Source of the DNA: DASSHC01 sp035693105
Lineage (GTDB): Bacteria; Chloroflexota; Chloroflexia; Thermomicrobiales; Thermomicrobiaceae
Direction: 5' to 3'
DNA: 11,810 nt
NCBI GenBank assembly: GCA_035693105.1
Contig: DASSHC010000075.1
Span: forward strand, 1-11,810
Part shown: positions 5,210 to 11,810 of the stretch, piece after piece
Layout: every line of letters starts with the position of its first letter
How positions within the stretch are numbered: the first letter of the stretch is position 1
Made by a program: the position numbers and the translations under genes
The notes under the pieces: generated by a model
Seen by the model: only the letters and a program-made list of their open reading frames with translations
Told to the model about the DNA's origin: nothing
Databases searched by the model: none

Positions 5210-6508
5210 GTGGAGCGCATCGCCACCACGGAGCTTTTGGCGCACGCCGGAGAGCGCGTGCGGCTGGCCGGCTGGCTGGAGCGCCTGCGCCGGCTCGGCT
5301 CGATCGATTTCCTCATCCTGCGCGACGGCGCCGGCAGCGTCCAGGTCGTGATCGATAGCGCGGAGCTGCGCGAGCAGTTGGCAGGGCTGCCGGCCGAGTC
5401 GGTGCTGGCGGTGGAAGGTCTGGCGGCCGCCGCGCCCCAGGCGCCGGGCGGCGTCGAGCTGCGCGCCGAGCGCCTGGAGGTCATCGCGGCGGCCAGCGAG
5501 TCGCCCCCCTTCGACCTCTTCCGGCCCACCATCCCGGCGCAACTGCCGACGATCCTCGATCACGCCCCGGTCGCGCTGCGGCATGCCCGCTCGCGCGCCC
5601 TCTTCCGCTTGCAAGCGGCCTCGGTGCGCGGCTTCCGCGCCACGCTGGACGCGCTCGGCTTCGTCGAGATCCACACGCCCAAGCTGGTGGCCTCCGCCAC
5701 CGAGAGCGGCGCCAACGTCTTCCCGGTCGACTACTTCGGCCGCACGGCCTACCTGGCGCAGAGCCCGCAGTTCTACAAGCAGATCATGGTCGGCGTCTTC
5801 GAGCGGGTCTACGAGGTTGGCCCGGTCTTCCGCGCCGAGCCGCACGACACGCCGCGCCACCTCAACGAGTACATCTCGCTCGATGCCGAGATGGGCTTCA
5901 TCGAGGACCACACGACAGTGATGAGCGTGCTGACGCAAGTGCTGGCCGGGATGGTCCAGGCAGTTGGACAAGAACAGGCGGCGCTGGCGACGCTCGGCGT
6001 CGAACTGCCGGTGGTGCCGGCCAGGATCCCAGCCATCCACTTCACCGAAGCGCTGGAGCTGATCTCTCACGCGACCGGCGAGGACGTGCGCGGCGAGCCG
6101 GACCTGGCCCCGGCGCACGAGCGCTGGCTGGGCGAGTGGGTGCTGCGCGAGCACGGCACCGAGTTCCTCTTCGTGGTCGGCTACCCGGCCGCCAAGCGCC
6201 CCTTCTACACCCACCCCGACCCGGCGCGGCCCGGCTACACCAACGGCTTCGACCTGCTCTTCCGTGGGCTGGAGCTGGTGACCGGCGGGCAGCGGCTAAG
6301 CCACTACGAGGACTATCTGGCGGCGCTGGCGGCGCGCGGGCAGGACCCGGAGCCGCTGGCGGGCTACCTGGAAGCCTTCAAGCACGGCATGCCGCCCCAC
6401 GGTGGCTTCGCCCTCGGCCTGGAGCGCTGGATCGCCCGCCTGACCGGCGCCGCCAACATCCGCGAGACGACGCTCTTCCCGCGCGATCTCAACCGGCTGA
6501 CGCCGTAG
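5210..6508 (+). CDS. aspS: Aspartyl-tRNA synthetase, archaeal/eukaryotic type, possibly non-discriminating
   Basis: Class II synthetase that attaches aspartate to tRNA. The 432-residue length fits the archaeal-type AspRS rather than the roughly 590-residue bacterial type with its GAD insertion. An N-terminal OB-fold anticodon domain (about 1-95) is followed by motif 1 ending GFVEIHTP (150-157), YLAQSPQFYKQ (181-191), motif 2 with FRAE (207-210) and RHLNE (216-220), FDLLFRGLELVTGGQR (347-362) and motif 3 GLER (403-406). QSPQ and the lack of an asparaginyl signature argue against AsnRS. E24 and P79 stand where discriminating archaeal enzymes have Trp and Lys; proline there is known in non-discriminating forms. 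The GTG at 5210 has GGGAGG seven bases upstream. The frame is open further upstream only because it runs through the T-box leader. Confidence 0.95.
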   Translation: MERIATTELLAHAGERVRLAGWLERLRRLGSIDFLILRDGAGSVQVVIDSAELREQLAGLPAESVLAVEGLAAAAPQAPGGVELRAERLEVIAAASESPPFDLFRPTIPAQLPTILDHAPVALRHARSRALFRLQAASVRGFRATLDALGFVEIHTPKLVASATESGANVFPVDYFGRTAYLAQSPQFYKQIMVGVFERVYEVGPVFRAEPHDTPRHLNEYISLDAEMGFIEDHTTVMSVLTQVLAGMVQAVGQEQAALATLGVELPVVPARIPAIHFTEALELISHATGEDVRGEPDLAPAHERWLGEWVLREHGTEFLFVVGYPAAKRPFYTHPDPARPGYTNGFDLLFRGLELVTGGQRLSHYEDYLAALAARGQDPEPLAGYLEAFKHGMPPHGGFALGLERWIARLTGAANIRETTLFPRDLNRLTP

Positions 6509-6521
6509 GGTCCGCACCGTG

Positions 6522-6558
6522 GCCCCTCTCCGGGCGGCGCCAATGCTGGGAGAGGGGC
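6522..6558 (+). terminator. Hairpin after aspS, likely terminator
   Basis: GCCCCTCTCC (6522-6531) pairs perfectly with GGAGAGGGGC (6549-6558), starting 13 bases after the aspS stop codon. There is no T-run. The same C/T-rich stem style occurs at 1903-1936, so it may be an interspersed palindrome that also serves as a 3' end. Confidence 0.5.
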
Positions 6559-6579
6559 TCTGCCCATCGAGGAGGCGTC

Positions 6580-6723
6580 GTGCCGCGTGCGGACGGATCC
6601 CTCCACGGCGGTCGGGATGACAGGGCTACTCTGGGGCGGACAACAACGGCAAATCGCGCTCGACTGCCCCTCACTCCCCCGGTCATCCCGAGCGCAGTCG
6701 AGGGATCCAACGGGGGGCGGCAC
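6580..6723. repeat. Palindromic intergenic repeat, copy B
   Basis: A 144-bp element starting GTGCCG and ending CGGCAC. Its 27-base arms at 6595-6621 and 6682-6708 differ from perfect complementarity at three positions. The right arm is identical to the right arm of copy A over those 27 bases; the left arm is of a variant type (CTCCAC-CGGTCGGG). With the hairpin before it, it fills most of the 326-base gap between aspS and the F420 oxidoreductase; the remaining part to 6834 shows only a possible -10. Confidence 0.82.
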
Positions 6724-6781
6724 CGTGCCTCCCCGAAGCGCCGCTGCCTACCCCTAACGGCGCTGCTTGCGTCGCTGCCGG

Positions 6782-6787
6782 TAGAAT
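6782..6787 (+). promoter_or_regulatory. Possible -10 element of the F420 oxidoreductase gene
   Basis: TAGAAT matches the -10 consensus in five of six positions and lies 47 bases before the start codon. No acceptable -35 is found at 16-18 bases, so this rests on one hexamer. Confidence 0.3.
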
Positions 6788-6834
6788 GAGCCGCGAGGGT
6801 GGATGGCGAGCCGACATGATCCAAAGGGGGCACG

Positions 6835-7764
6835 GTGCCGGGGTTGCGACCGTTTCGCTTCGGTGTCCAGCAATACGCGGCGACGAATGCGGCTGAGTGG
6901 GCTGAGAAGGCGCGACGAGCAGAAGCGCTGGGCTACGATATCCTGGTCATCCCAGACCACCTGGGCCAGGGGGTGATGGCGTACGCCCCGGCCCTGACGG
7001 CGGCCGCCGGGGCCACCACGACGCTCCGCATCGGCGCGCTGGTGCTCGACAACGACTTCCGCCACCCGGCGCTGGTGGCGTCCGAAGCCGCCACGCTCGA
7101 CCTGCTCTCGGACGGTCGCTTCGAGTTGGGCATCGGCGCCGGCTGGGATCGGCGCGACTACAGCGCCAGCGGGATTCCCTTCGATTCGCCCGCCGTACGC
7201 CTCCGCCGCCTGGAGGAGAGCGTGCGGCTTATCAAATCCCTGCTGCGCGGGGAGCCGGTGACGTTCACGGGCCAGTTCTACGCGCTCGACGCGCTCCAGA
7301 ACTCTCCCCTGCCGGTTCAGCGCCCGCGCATTCCGATCATGCTCGGGGGCGGCGGGCCACGCATGCTTGTCCTGGCTGGGCGCGAGGCCGACATCGTCAG
7401 CGTGATGCCGGCAGGGCTCGGGGCCGACGCGATGCCGGACCTGCGCGCCTCGGCGCTGGAGCGCGCCATCACGGGTCTGCGCCGGGCCGCGGGTGAGCGA
7501 TTCCCAAGACTGGAGCTGAACACGCTTCTCCAGCGTCTCGTCGTCACCGATGACGCACACGAGGCGGCCGAGCAACTGGCGGGCGACTGGCAGCTGACGC
7601 CGGAGGAGGCGCTGGGGAGCCCCTGGGCGCTGATCGGCAGCGCCGATCGGATCGTCGACGCGCTGCTCGAGCGCCGGGAACGCTTCGGCCTCTCCTACTG
7701 GGTCGTGCAGGGCCGCCACATGGAGGCCTTCGCGCCGGTCCTGGCCCAGCTGGCCGGTCGCTGA
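6835..7764 (+). CDS. LLM-class F420-dependent oxidoreductase
   Basis: This 309-residue luciferase-like TIM-barrel protein matches the F420-dependent branch of the family and most resembles the MSMEG_2516-type group. It shows VIPDHLGQG (38-46), LRIGALVLDNDFRHP (64-78), the LSDGRFELGIGAGW run (91-104), where the family binds cofactor phosphate, and PIMLGGGGPRML (167-178). Such enzymes transfer hydride between F420 and an organic substrate; the substrate is not predictable. The GTG start at 6835 has AGGGGG five bases upstream. It appears to be transcribed separately from aspS, with a hairpin and repeat copy B between them. It faces the adenosine deaminase gene at its 3' end, with repeat copy C in the gap. 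Confidence 0.88.
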   Translation: MPGLRPFRFGVQQYAATNAAEWAEKARRAEALGYDILVIPDHLGQGVMAYAPALTAAAGATTTLRIGALVLDNDFRHPALVASEAATLDLLSDGRFELGIGAGWDRRDYSASGIPFDSPAVRLRRLEESVRLIKSLLRGEPVTFTGQFYALDALQNSPLPVQRPRIPIMLGGGGPRMLVLAGREADIVSVMPAGLGADAMPDLRASALERAITGLRRAAGERFPRLELNTLLQRLVVTDDAHEAAEQLAGDWQLTPEEALGSPWALIGSADRIVDALLERRERFGLSYWVVQGRHMEAFAPVLAQLAGR

Positions 7765-7800
7765 GGTCGCGCGGGGAACGGGCGCCTTCGACGAGCTTGA

Positions 7801-7937
7801 GTGCCGCGTGAGGCACGGATCCCTCGACTCCGCTCGGGATGACAGGGTAATGGAGAGGCGAACGACGAGGCATGTCTCGCTCGTCAGCCCTCCCCTCTCC
7901 CTGTCATCCCGACCGAAGTGGAGGGATCCGTCGTGCC
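7801..7937. repeat. Palindromic intergenic repeat, copy C
   Basis: A 137-bp element in the gap between two convergent genes. The 27-base arms at 7817-7843 and 7903-7929 are complementary apart from three positions. The left end GTGCC-GCGTGA-GGCAC also folds on itself (7801-7816). The right end GGATCCGTCGTGCC is identical to bases 1-14 of the window. It may act as a two-way terminator by position. Confidence 0.82.
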
Positions 7938-7949
7938 CTGACGCACCGT

Positions 7950-9014
7950 CTACTCGTCTGCCTCCGACGTGCCCAGGTGCTCCACCTTGAGCGCGGCCAA
8001 CTCGGCGCGGAACTCGGCCTCCAGGGCGGTCTTGCGCTCGGGTGGCAGGAAGCTGTGGCGTACCGGGTTGAGCAAGATCTCGTCGATCGCGGCCAGGTCG
8101 AAGCCGAAGGCATGCGGCAGGAGCAGCACTTCGTCATTGAGCGTGGTGTTGAAGAGGGGCGGGTCGTCGGAGTTGATGGTGACGATGACGCCCGCGTCGT
8201 GGAGCGCGCGCAGCGGGTGGTGCGCGTAGTCGGGGTAGACGCCGAGGCGCAGGTTCGAGGTCGGGCTGATCTCGATCGGGATGCGCCGCTCGGCCAGATA
8301 GCGCACCAGCGCCGGGTCGTCGCTGGCGCGCACGCCGTGGCCGATGCGCTCGGCGCCCAGCGCGTTGAGCGCGCCCCAGATGCTCTCCGGCCCGGCCAGC
8401 TCGCCCGCGTGCGGGTTGCTGTGCAGCCCGGCGGCGCGGGCGCGCTCGAACCAGGGCGCGTACGGCTGCGGCGGCGCACCCGCCTCGGCCCCGCCCAGCC
8501 CCAGCGCGACGACACCGTCGCCCATCCCCTCGATCGCCACGCCGGTGGTGTAGTCGGCGCGGCTGGTGATCCCCTCGTGGAGGATGCTGTTGCGCACCAC
8601 GTCGAAGACCCAGTTGATCTCGACGCCGAAGTCACGCTTGATCTCCTCACGCCCCTGGCTCAGCCCGCTGAACCAGACATCCTGCGGCACGCCGAGCGCG
8701 TGGTGGGTGCTCGGGGAGAAGGTGACCTCGGCGTAGCGAATATTTTGCCGGGCCATCTCGGCGCCGAAGTCGCGCACGATCTGCTGGTAGTCCTCCACTG
8801 TGCGCAGGCAGCGGGTGATGGCGACATAGATCTCGACGAAGTGATCGAAGTCGCGGAAGGTGAACCAGTCGCGCACCTCGGCCTCGCTGCTGACCGGGAG
8901 CTCGACGCCGTTGCGCCGCGCCAGCTCCAGCAGCGTGGCCGGCTGGATGGCGCCCTCCAGGTGGACGTGCAGCTCCGCCTTCGGCGCGGCGCGCAGATAG
9001 CTCTCCAACGACAT
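7950..9014 (-). CDS. add: Adenosine deaminase family protein (adenosine or aminodeoxyfutalosine deaminase)
   Basis: The 354-residue protein is a metal-dependent deaminase of the adenosine deaminase family, amidohydrolase superfamily. Zinc ligands and catalytic residues are visible: H16 and H18 in AELHVHLEGAI, H202 and E205 in PHAGE, H226 in RIGHG, and D283-D284 in NSDDPP. Adenosine deaminases release ammonia from adenosine or deoxyadenosine to give inosine forms. Some closely similar bacterial enzymes instead deaminate 6-aminodeoxyfutalosine in menaquinone synthesis, and sequence alone does not separate these for me; the gene name is tentative. The ATG at 9014 has GAGGAG six bases upstream; the frame remains open upstream to 9089, with no family similarity there. 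It is convergent with the F420 oxidoreductase. Confidence 0.9.
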   Translation of the reverse strand: MSLESYLRAAPKAELHVHLEGAIQPATLLELARRNGVELPVSSEAEVRDWFTFRDFDHFVEIYVAITRCLRTVEDYQQIVRDFGAEMARQNIRYAEVTFSPSTHHALGVPQDVWFSGLSQGREEIKRDFGVEINWVFDVVRNSILHEGITSRADYTTGVAIEGMGDGVVALGLGGAEAGAPPQPYAPWFERARAAGLHSNPHAGELAGPESIWGALNALGAERIGHGVRASDDPALVRYLAERRIPIEISPTSNLRLGVYPDYAHHPLRALHDAGVIVTINSDDPPLFNTTLNDEVLLLPHAFGFDLAAIDEILLNPVRHSFLPPERKTALEAEFRAELAALKVEHLGTSEADE

Positions 9015-9091
9015 GCATCGCTCCTCACGGCAGATCTGGCGGCGCCCCCTGGCGGACTTGAGAATGGTAGCACGCGCCGAAACGCGCATGC

Positions 9092-9118
9092 GGCGGCTCG
9101 GGACGATTCCGAGCCGCC
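9092..9118 (-). terminator. Strong hairpin after the small membrane-anchored gene
   Basis: GGCGGCTCGG (9092-9101) and CCGAGCCGCC (9109-9118) form a perfect 10-bp stem with a 7-base loop. On the minus strand it lies 31 bases after the stop codon of the small gene and about 80 bases before the deaminase start. It lacks a T-run, so it may terminate weakly or stabilise the upstream RNA. Confidence 0.5.
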
Positions 9119-9149
9119 TTCGCTCACGTTCCAGGTCCTACCTTGCGCG

Positions 9150-9446
9150 CTACCGTGGCCCGCCGGGCTGCACGATCAGTTCAGCGCTCGGCGCCTCCGG
9201 CATCTGATTGATCTCGACGAACTTCCAGTGCGGCATCGCCGGTGGCGCGGGTGCGTTGACCGTCGTTTGGGCCGGTTGCGCCGGCGTCCCTGACGAGAGC
9301 GACCGCTCCAGGGTGATGCCGGCTGGCACGGCCAGCAGCAGCGCCAGGGCAGCCACAACGATCATTCTTCGCGTGCGGTTACGGAGTCCTTCCGACGCGT
9401 GCCCGATTTGACCGCGCGTCGCCGCGGAAGCTGGCTTGCCGATCAT
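9150..9446 (-). CDS. Small single-pass membrane-anchored protein of unknown function
   Basis: I do not recognise this 98-residue protein. It has a basic N-terminal segment (R22, R24, R26, R27), one hydrophobic helix at about 28-46, a Pro/Ala/Thr-rich stretch at 52-71 and a short polar tail. The positive-inside pattern predicts a cytoplasmic N-terminus and an exposed C-terminal half, so it is an anchor with a small outer tail, or an uncleaved signal. I chose the ATG at 9446 with AGAGGA nine bases upstream; the frame is open to 9518 but the added residues look unrelated. It lies between the LuxR regulator and the deaminase, all on the minus strand, but with hairpins between them. Confidence 0.65.
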   Translation of the reverse strand: MIGKPASAATRGQIGHASEGLRNRTRRMIVVAALALLLAVPAGITLERSLSSGTPAQPAQTTVNAPAPPAMPHWKFVEINQMPEAPSAELIVQPGGPR

Positions 9447-9574
9447 TGCCCGTTCCTCTCTCGCTCTGACCTCGTTCCCGACTGAGATCAATCTAAGGAG
9501 GCACGGGTGTGGGCACATCCGATGATCTCCTGGTCTTTCGCTGAGCGGTTGTGGAGGCGCGAGTGCGGAGAACT

Positions 9575-9609
9575 ACTGACTGCCGGGGCGCGTCGCTGGC
9601 CGGGTCAGT
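9575..9609 (-). terminator. Hairpin after the LuxR regulator, possible terminator
   Basis: ACTGAC (9575-9580) pairs with GTCAGT (9604-9609), and after a two-base bulge CCGG pairs with CCGG (9583-9586 with 9600-9603). It starts about 30 bases past the regulator's stop codon. Read on the plus strand it is followed by ATTTT, and on the minus strand by only a weak T-rich run. Confidence 0.4.
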
Positions 9610-9638
9610 ATTTTGGGAAACCGGTTGCGGCGCCGGAG

Positions 9639-11810
9639 TCAGAGCAGTTGCTGCTCGACGGCGAAGCGGGTCGCGGCGGCACGCGACGAGACGCCGAGCT
9701 TGTTGTAGATGGAGACCAGATGACTACTGACCGTGCGCCTGCTGACAAAGAGCTGCTCGGCGATCCGGGCGTCGGTCAACCCCTGCGCCACCAGCCGCAA
9801 CACTTCCACCTCACGCGCCGAGAGTCCTGCCGGATAGCGTGCGAAGGACCTCGACGCCGCGGTGAGCCTGGCCGCGAGCGCCTCGGCGCGCGCCAGCGTG
9901 GGCCGCGCCTCCAGTGGCGTGCAAATGGTCCGGACCTCGTCGAGCAGGGCCCGCGCTTCGCCGGTCTGACCGCGCGCGGTTCGTAGCTCGGCCAACGCCA
10001 GCAGCGTCAGCGCCCGCTCGAAGGGCGCCGCACAGGCGTCGGCCAGGTGCAGCGATCGCTGGAACTGTTCCTCGGCCGCGTCGAACTGCCTCGCCTCGGT
10101 GTCGAGCTGGCCCAGGAAGCGGTGAATAGTGAGGAGCGCCAGCGGCTGGAGGGGATCAGAGGCGTGGGCTAGGGCCTCCTCCGCTTGCCGGCGCGCGCGG
10201 GCGAGGTCGCCGCCGGCGTGGTGGTATTCTGCCCAGGCCAGCGCGCCCTCAGCGCGGCCGAGCACCGCGCCGGACCACGCCAGCCAGCGGTCGTGCGCCT
10301 CCAACCAGGCGTGGGCGCCCGGAAGGTCTTGCGCATCGAGGGCCAGCTGCGCGGCGAGCCGCTGCAGCCGCAGCATGCCCCAGATGAGGGTATTGCCGGG
10401 CTCGGTGCGTGGGCCGTCGGGCGCGAGTTCGGTCACCAACTGCTTGGCCAGCGTAATGTCGCCCTGGTCGCGCGCCAGCACAGCGAGCCACGCGCCGATG
10501 ACGATACGATACCAGTCCCTCTCGCCAAACGCACTCGTCGCCACCGCCCGCGCTTCGGCCCAGCCACCTTCGATGACCAGCAGCGGCAGCGACATCGGCG
10601 CCCAAGGCGTGCTGACATCAACACCGGTGGCCCCCTGCTGCTGGCGCGCCGCCACTGCCGCTGCGATGAGTCGCCGCCGCGATTCGAGCTCCAACGGATA
10701 GTACGGCAGTTGGACGAACTGGAGTTCCGCCTGGGCGGTCCCTTCCACCATCGCATGGTGCTCAATGGTCCTGTACGCCGAGCCCGCCCGCTGGAACGTC
10801 TGCCGGGCGACCTCCGGCTGGCCGAGAAGAGCTTGGGTGACCGCCAATCCGAACAACCCATCAACATTGCCGATATCGAGCTCTTCCTGCCGGAGCTCCG
10901 GCGCGGCTTTCGTGGTCAGCATCCTCTCGCCGCGCAACCCCGCCTGATCAAGTCGACCGACGAAGGCGAGCCACATCACGAGCGTGCCGACGAGCGGATC
11001 CGGGAGGCCCAGCAGCGAGACGCAGCGCGCCCGCTCCTCTGGGGCGAGGGCCTCGAACGCGTCGGTGGCCCGCTCCATCTCCGCCAGTCCCGCACGGACA
11101 TTGCTCATTAAGCATTGGTACAACGCCGCATTGGCCTCGCACCAGTGGGCCAAGCCCAGCTCATGTTCGGTCAGCGCCAGTTTCGCTGCCTCGTTCATGA
11201 GCGTCCACGCGCGCGGCGTGTCGCCGTAGCGCAGCAGCTCCGCAACGCGTTCGAGGAGGATGATCCGCTCGATCACGGGCGCACCCTGCTCGGTCATGAT
11301 TGCCAGAGCCGCGTCGAAGCGCTCGGCGGCGGCGATCCAGGCATAGGCCCGCTGGGCGCGCTCGCCCGCGCGAATGAGCCACTCGACCGCACGACCGTCG
11401 CCGGCTTGCTGGAGGTGATAACCGACCTGATCTGGGTCCGGGTTGCCGGTTTCGATGAGCGCGTCGGCCACCCGCCGGTGCCACAGTCGGCGGCTGGGCG
11501 CGACGAGCTCCTCATAGAGGGCGAGGCGCAGCAGCGCATGCCGGAAGTGGTAGCGCCCTCGGCTGGATTCCTCGATAAGCTGGGCGTCCTGCCCCTGCGC
11601 GATGGCCGCGACCAGCGCCTCGTCAGACGCCGCGCTCACGCGCTGCCAGAGCTCCAGCGGCACGTCCTGCCCAATGATCGCCGCTACCTGGAGCTGCCGT
11701 CGGGTCTCCTCGTCCAGCCGTGCCAGGCGCCCCTCGATCACCTGCATCAGGAGCAACGGCACCGGGCGCGGCTCCAGGTTGCCGAGCTGCCATTGGTTTG
11801 TGCCGTGGCC
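9639..11810 (-). CDS. LuxR-family regulator of the large ATP-binding (LAL/MalT-like) type, 5' end outside the window
   Basis: The visible 723 residues are the C-terminal part of a large signal-transducing transcription factor. The frame is open to the window edge, so the N-terminal AAA-type ATPase domain with its Walker motifs lies outside. Seen first is the end of that ATPase region (GNLEPRPVPLLLMQVIEGRLARLDEETRRQLQ, then IGQDVPLELW and YHFRHALLRLALYEEL). Then comes a long alpha-helical, TPR-like middle rich in Ala, Leu and Arg. Last is a typical LuxR helix-turn-helix from GLSAREVEVLRLVAQGL through VSRRTVSSHLVSIYNKLG in the final 65 residues. Such proteins bind DNA with the C-terminal domain after ATP and ligand or protein signals. 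The target and ligand are unknown. A GTG at 11762 should not be taken as the start. Confidence 0.92.
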   Translation of the reverse strand, partial: GHGTNQWQLGNLEPRPVPLLLMQVIEGRLARLDEETRRQLQVAAIIGQDVPLELWQRVSAASDEALVAAIAQGQDAQLIEESSRGRYHFRHALLRLALYEELVAPSRRLWHRRVADALIETGNPDPDQVGYHLQQAGDGRAVEWLIRAGERAQRAYAWIAAAERFDAALAIMTEQGAPVIERIILLERVAELLRYGDTPRAWTLMNEAAKLALTEHELGLAHWCEANAALYQCLMSNVRAGLAEMERATDAFEALAPEERARCVSLLGLPDPLVGTLVMWLAFVGRLDQAGLRGERMLTTKAAPELRQEELDIGNVDGLFGLAVTQALLGQPEVARQTFQRAGSAYRTIEHHAMVEGTAQAELQFVQLPYYPLELESRRRLIAAAVAARQQQGATGVDVSTPWAPMSLPLLVIEGGWAEARAVATSAFGERDWYRIVIGAWLAVLARDQGDITLAKQLVTELAPDGPRTEPGNTLIWGMLRLQRLAAQLALDAQDLPGAHAWLEAHDRWLAWSGAVLGRAEGALAWAEYHHAGGDLARARRQAEEALAHASDPLQPLALLTIHRFLGQLDTEARQFDAAEEQFQRSLHLADACAAPFERALTLLALAELRTARGQTGEARALLDEVRTICTPLEARPTLARAEALAARLTAASRSFARYPAGLSAREVEVLRLVAQGLTDARIAEQLFVSRRTVSSHLVSIYNKLGVSSRAAATRFAVEQQLL

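Noticed and set aside
5210..6508. Asparaginyl-tRNA synthetase as the identity of the class II enzyme
   Set aside because: LAQSPQ and the GAC specifier fit aspartate, and the motif 2 and 3 context follows archaeal AspRS rather than AsnRS.
7872..9293. 473-residue plus-strand open frame opposite the deaminase gene
   Set aside because: It is antisense to a gene with intact catalytic motifs and is low in complexity. Long antisense frames are expected at this GC content. The same holds for 17-1060, 3583-4455, 4574-6214, 6754-7719 and 10185-11111.
9507..9986. 159-residue plus-strand frame beginning after a strong ribosome binding site
   Set aside because: Most of it is antisense to the LuxR DNA-binding domain, with no family resemblance. 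Only the ribosome binding site itself was kept as a low-interest finding.
11762..11810. GTG at 11762 as the start of the LuxR regulator
   Set aside because: The 16 codons upstream to the window edge are open and continue the ATPase-domain sequence (NQWQLGNLEPRP), so the gene starts outside the window.

Overview
The window is GC-rich bacterial chromosome. It carries genes on both strands, high-GC third positions and long antisense open frames that are by-products of base composition. Three genes belong to the deazaflavin cofactor F420 (cofE, a PPOX-class F420 enzyme and a luciferase-like F420 oxidoreductase). The aspartyl-tRNA synthetase is of the archaeal type and sits behind a T-box leader, and a large ATPase-type LuxR regulator lies at the right edge. 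Together this suggests Chloroflexota, perhaps Thermomicrobia-like, with a high-GC actinobacterial relative as the alternative. That placement is inference. No rRNA, tRNA, CRISPR, phage or transposase gene was seen.

Layout. Positions 1-14 are the right end of a palindromic repeat cut by the window edge. A minus-strand pair (PPOX-class F420 enzyme, then cofE) fills 188-1392. Divergent from it is a small ABM-like protein (1557-1865, plus). Convergent with that, after a hairpin and a palindrome, is an APH-like phosphotransferase (1962-2870, minus). A minus-strand series, transcribed right to left, runs Nudix hydrolase (4377-4853), nadE (3547-4281), then a four-helix membrane protein (3080-3550) that shares an ATGA overlap with nadE. 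A repeat copy at 2912-3053 separates this series from the phosphotransferase. The plus-strand aspS (5210-6508) has a well-formed promoter and a complete T-box riboswitch (4955-5190). After a hairpin and a second repeat copy comes the F420 oxidoreductase (6835-7764, plus). A third repeat copy lies in the convergent gap before an adenosine deaminase family gene (7950-9014, minus). A small single-helix protein (9150-9446, minus) and the C-terminal 723 residues of the LuxR regulator (9639-11810, minus, 5' end outside) finish the window.

How the genes relate. CofE finishes the polyglutamate tail of F420, and the PPOX and luciferase-like enzymes are the kind that use it. NadE makes NAD, and its Nudix neighbour may act on a nucleotide diphosphate. 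The most informative regulatory element is the aspS leader. A GAC specifier loop, a TGGC bulge able to pair with the GCCA end of tRNA-Asp, and mutually exclusive antiterminator and terminator helices can all be drawn base by base. The enzyme behind it has a proline where discriminating archaeal AspRS has lysine, which hints that it also charges tRNA-Asn. The other structure worth attention is the family of about 140-bp palindromic repeats: three copies plus one edge fragment, all between genes.
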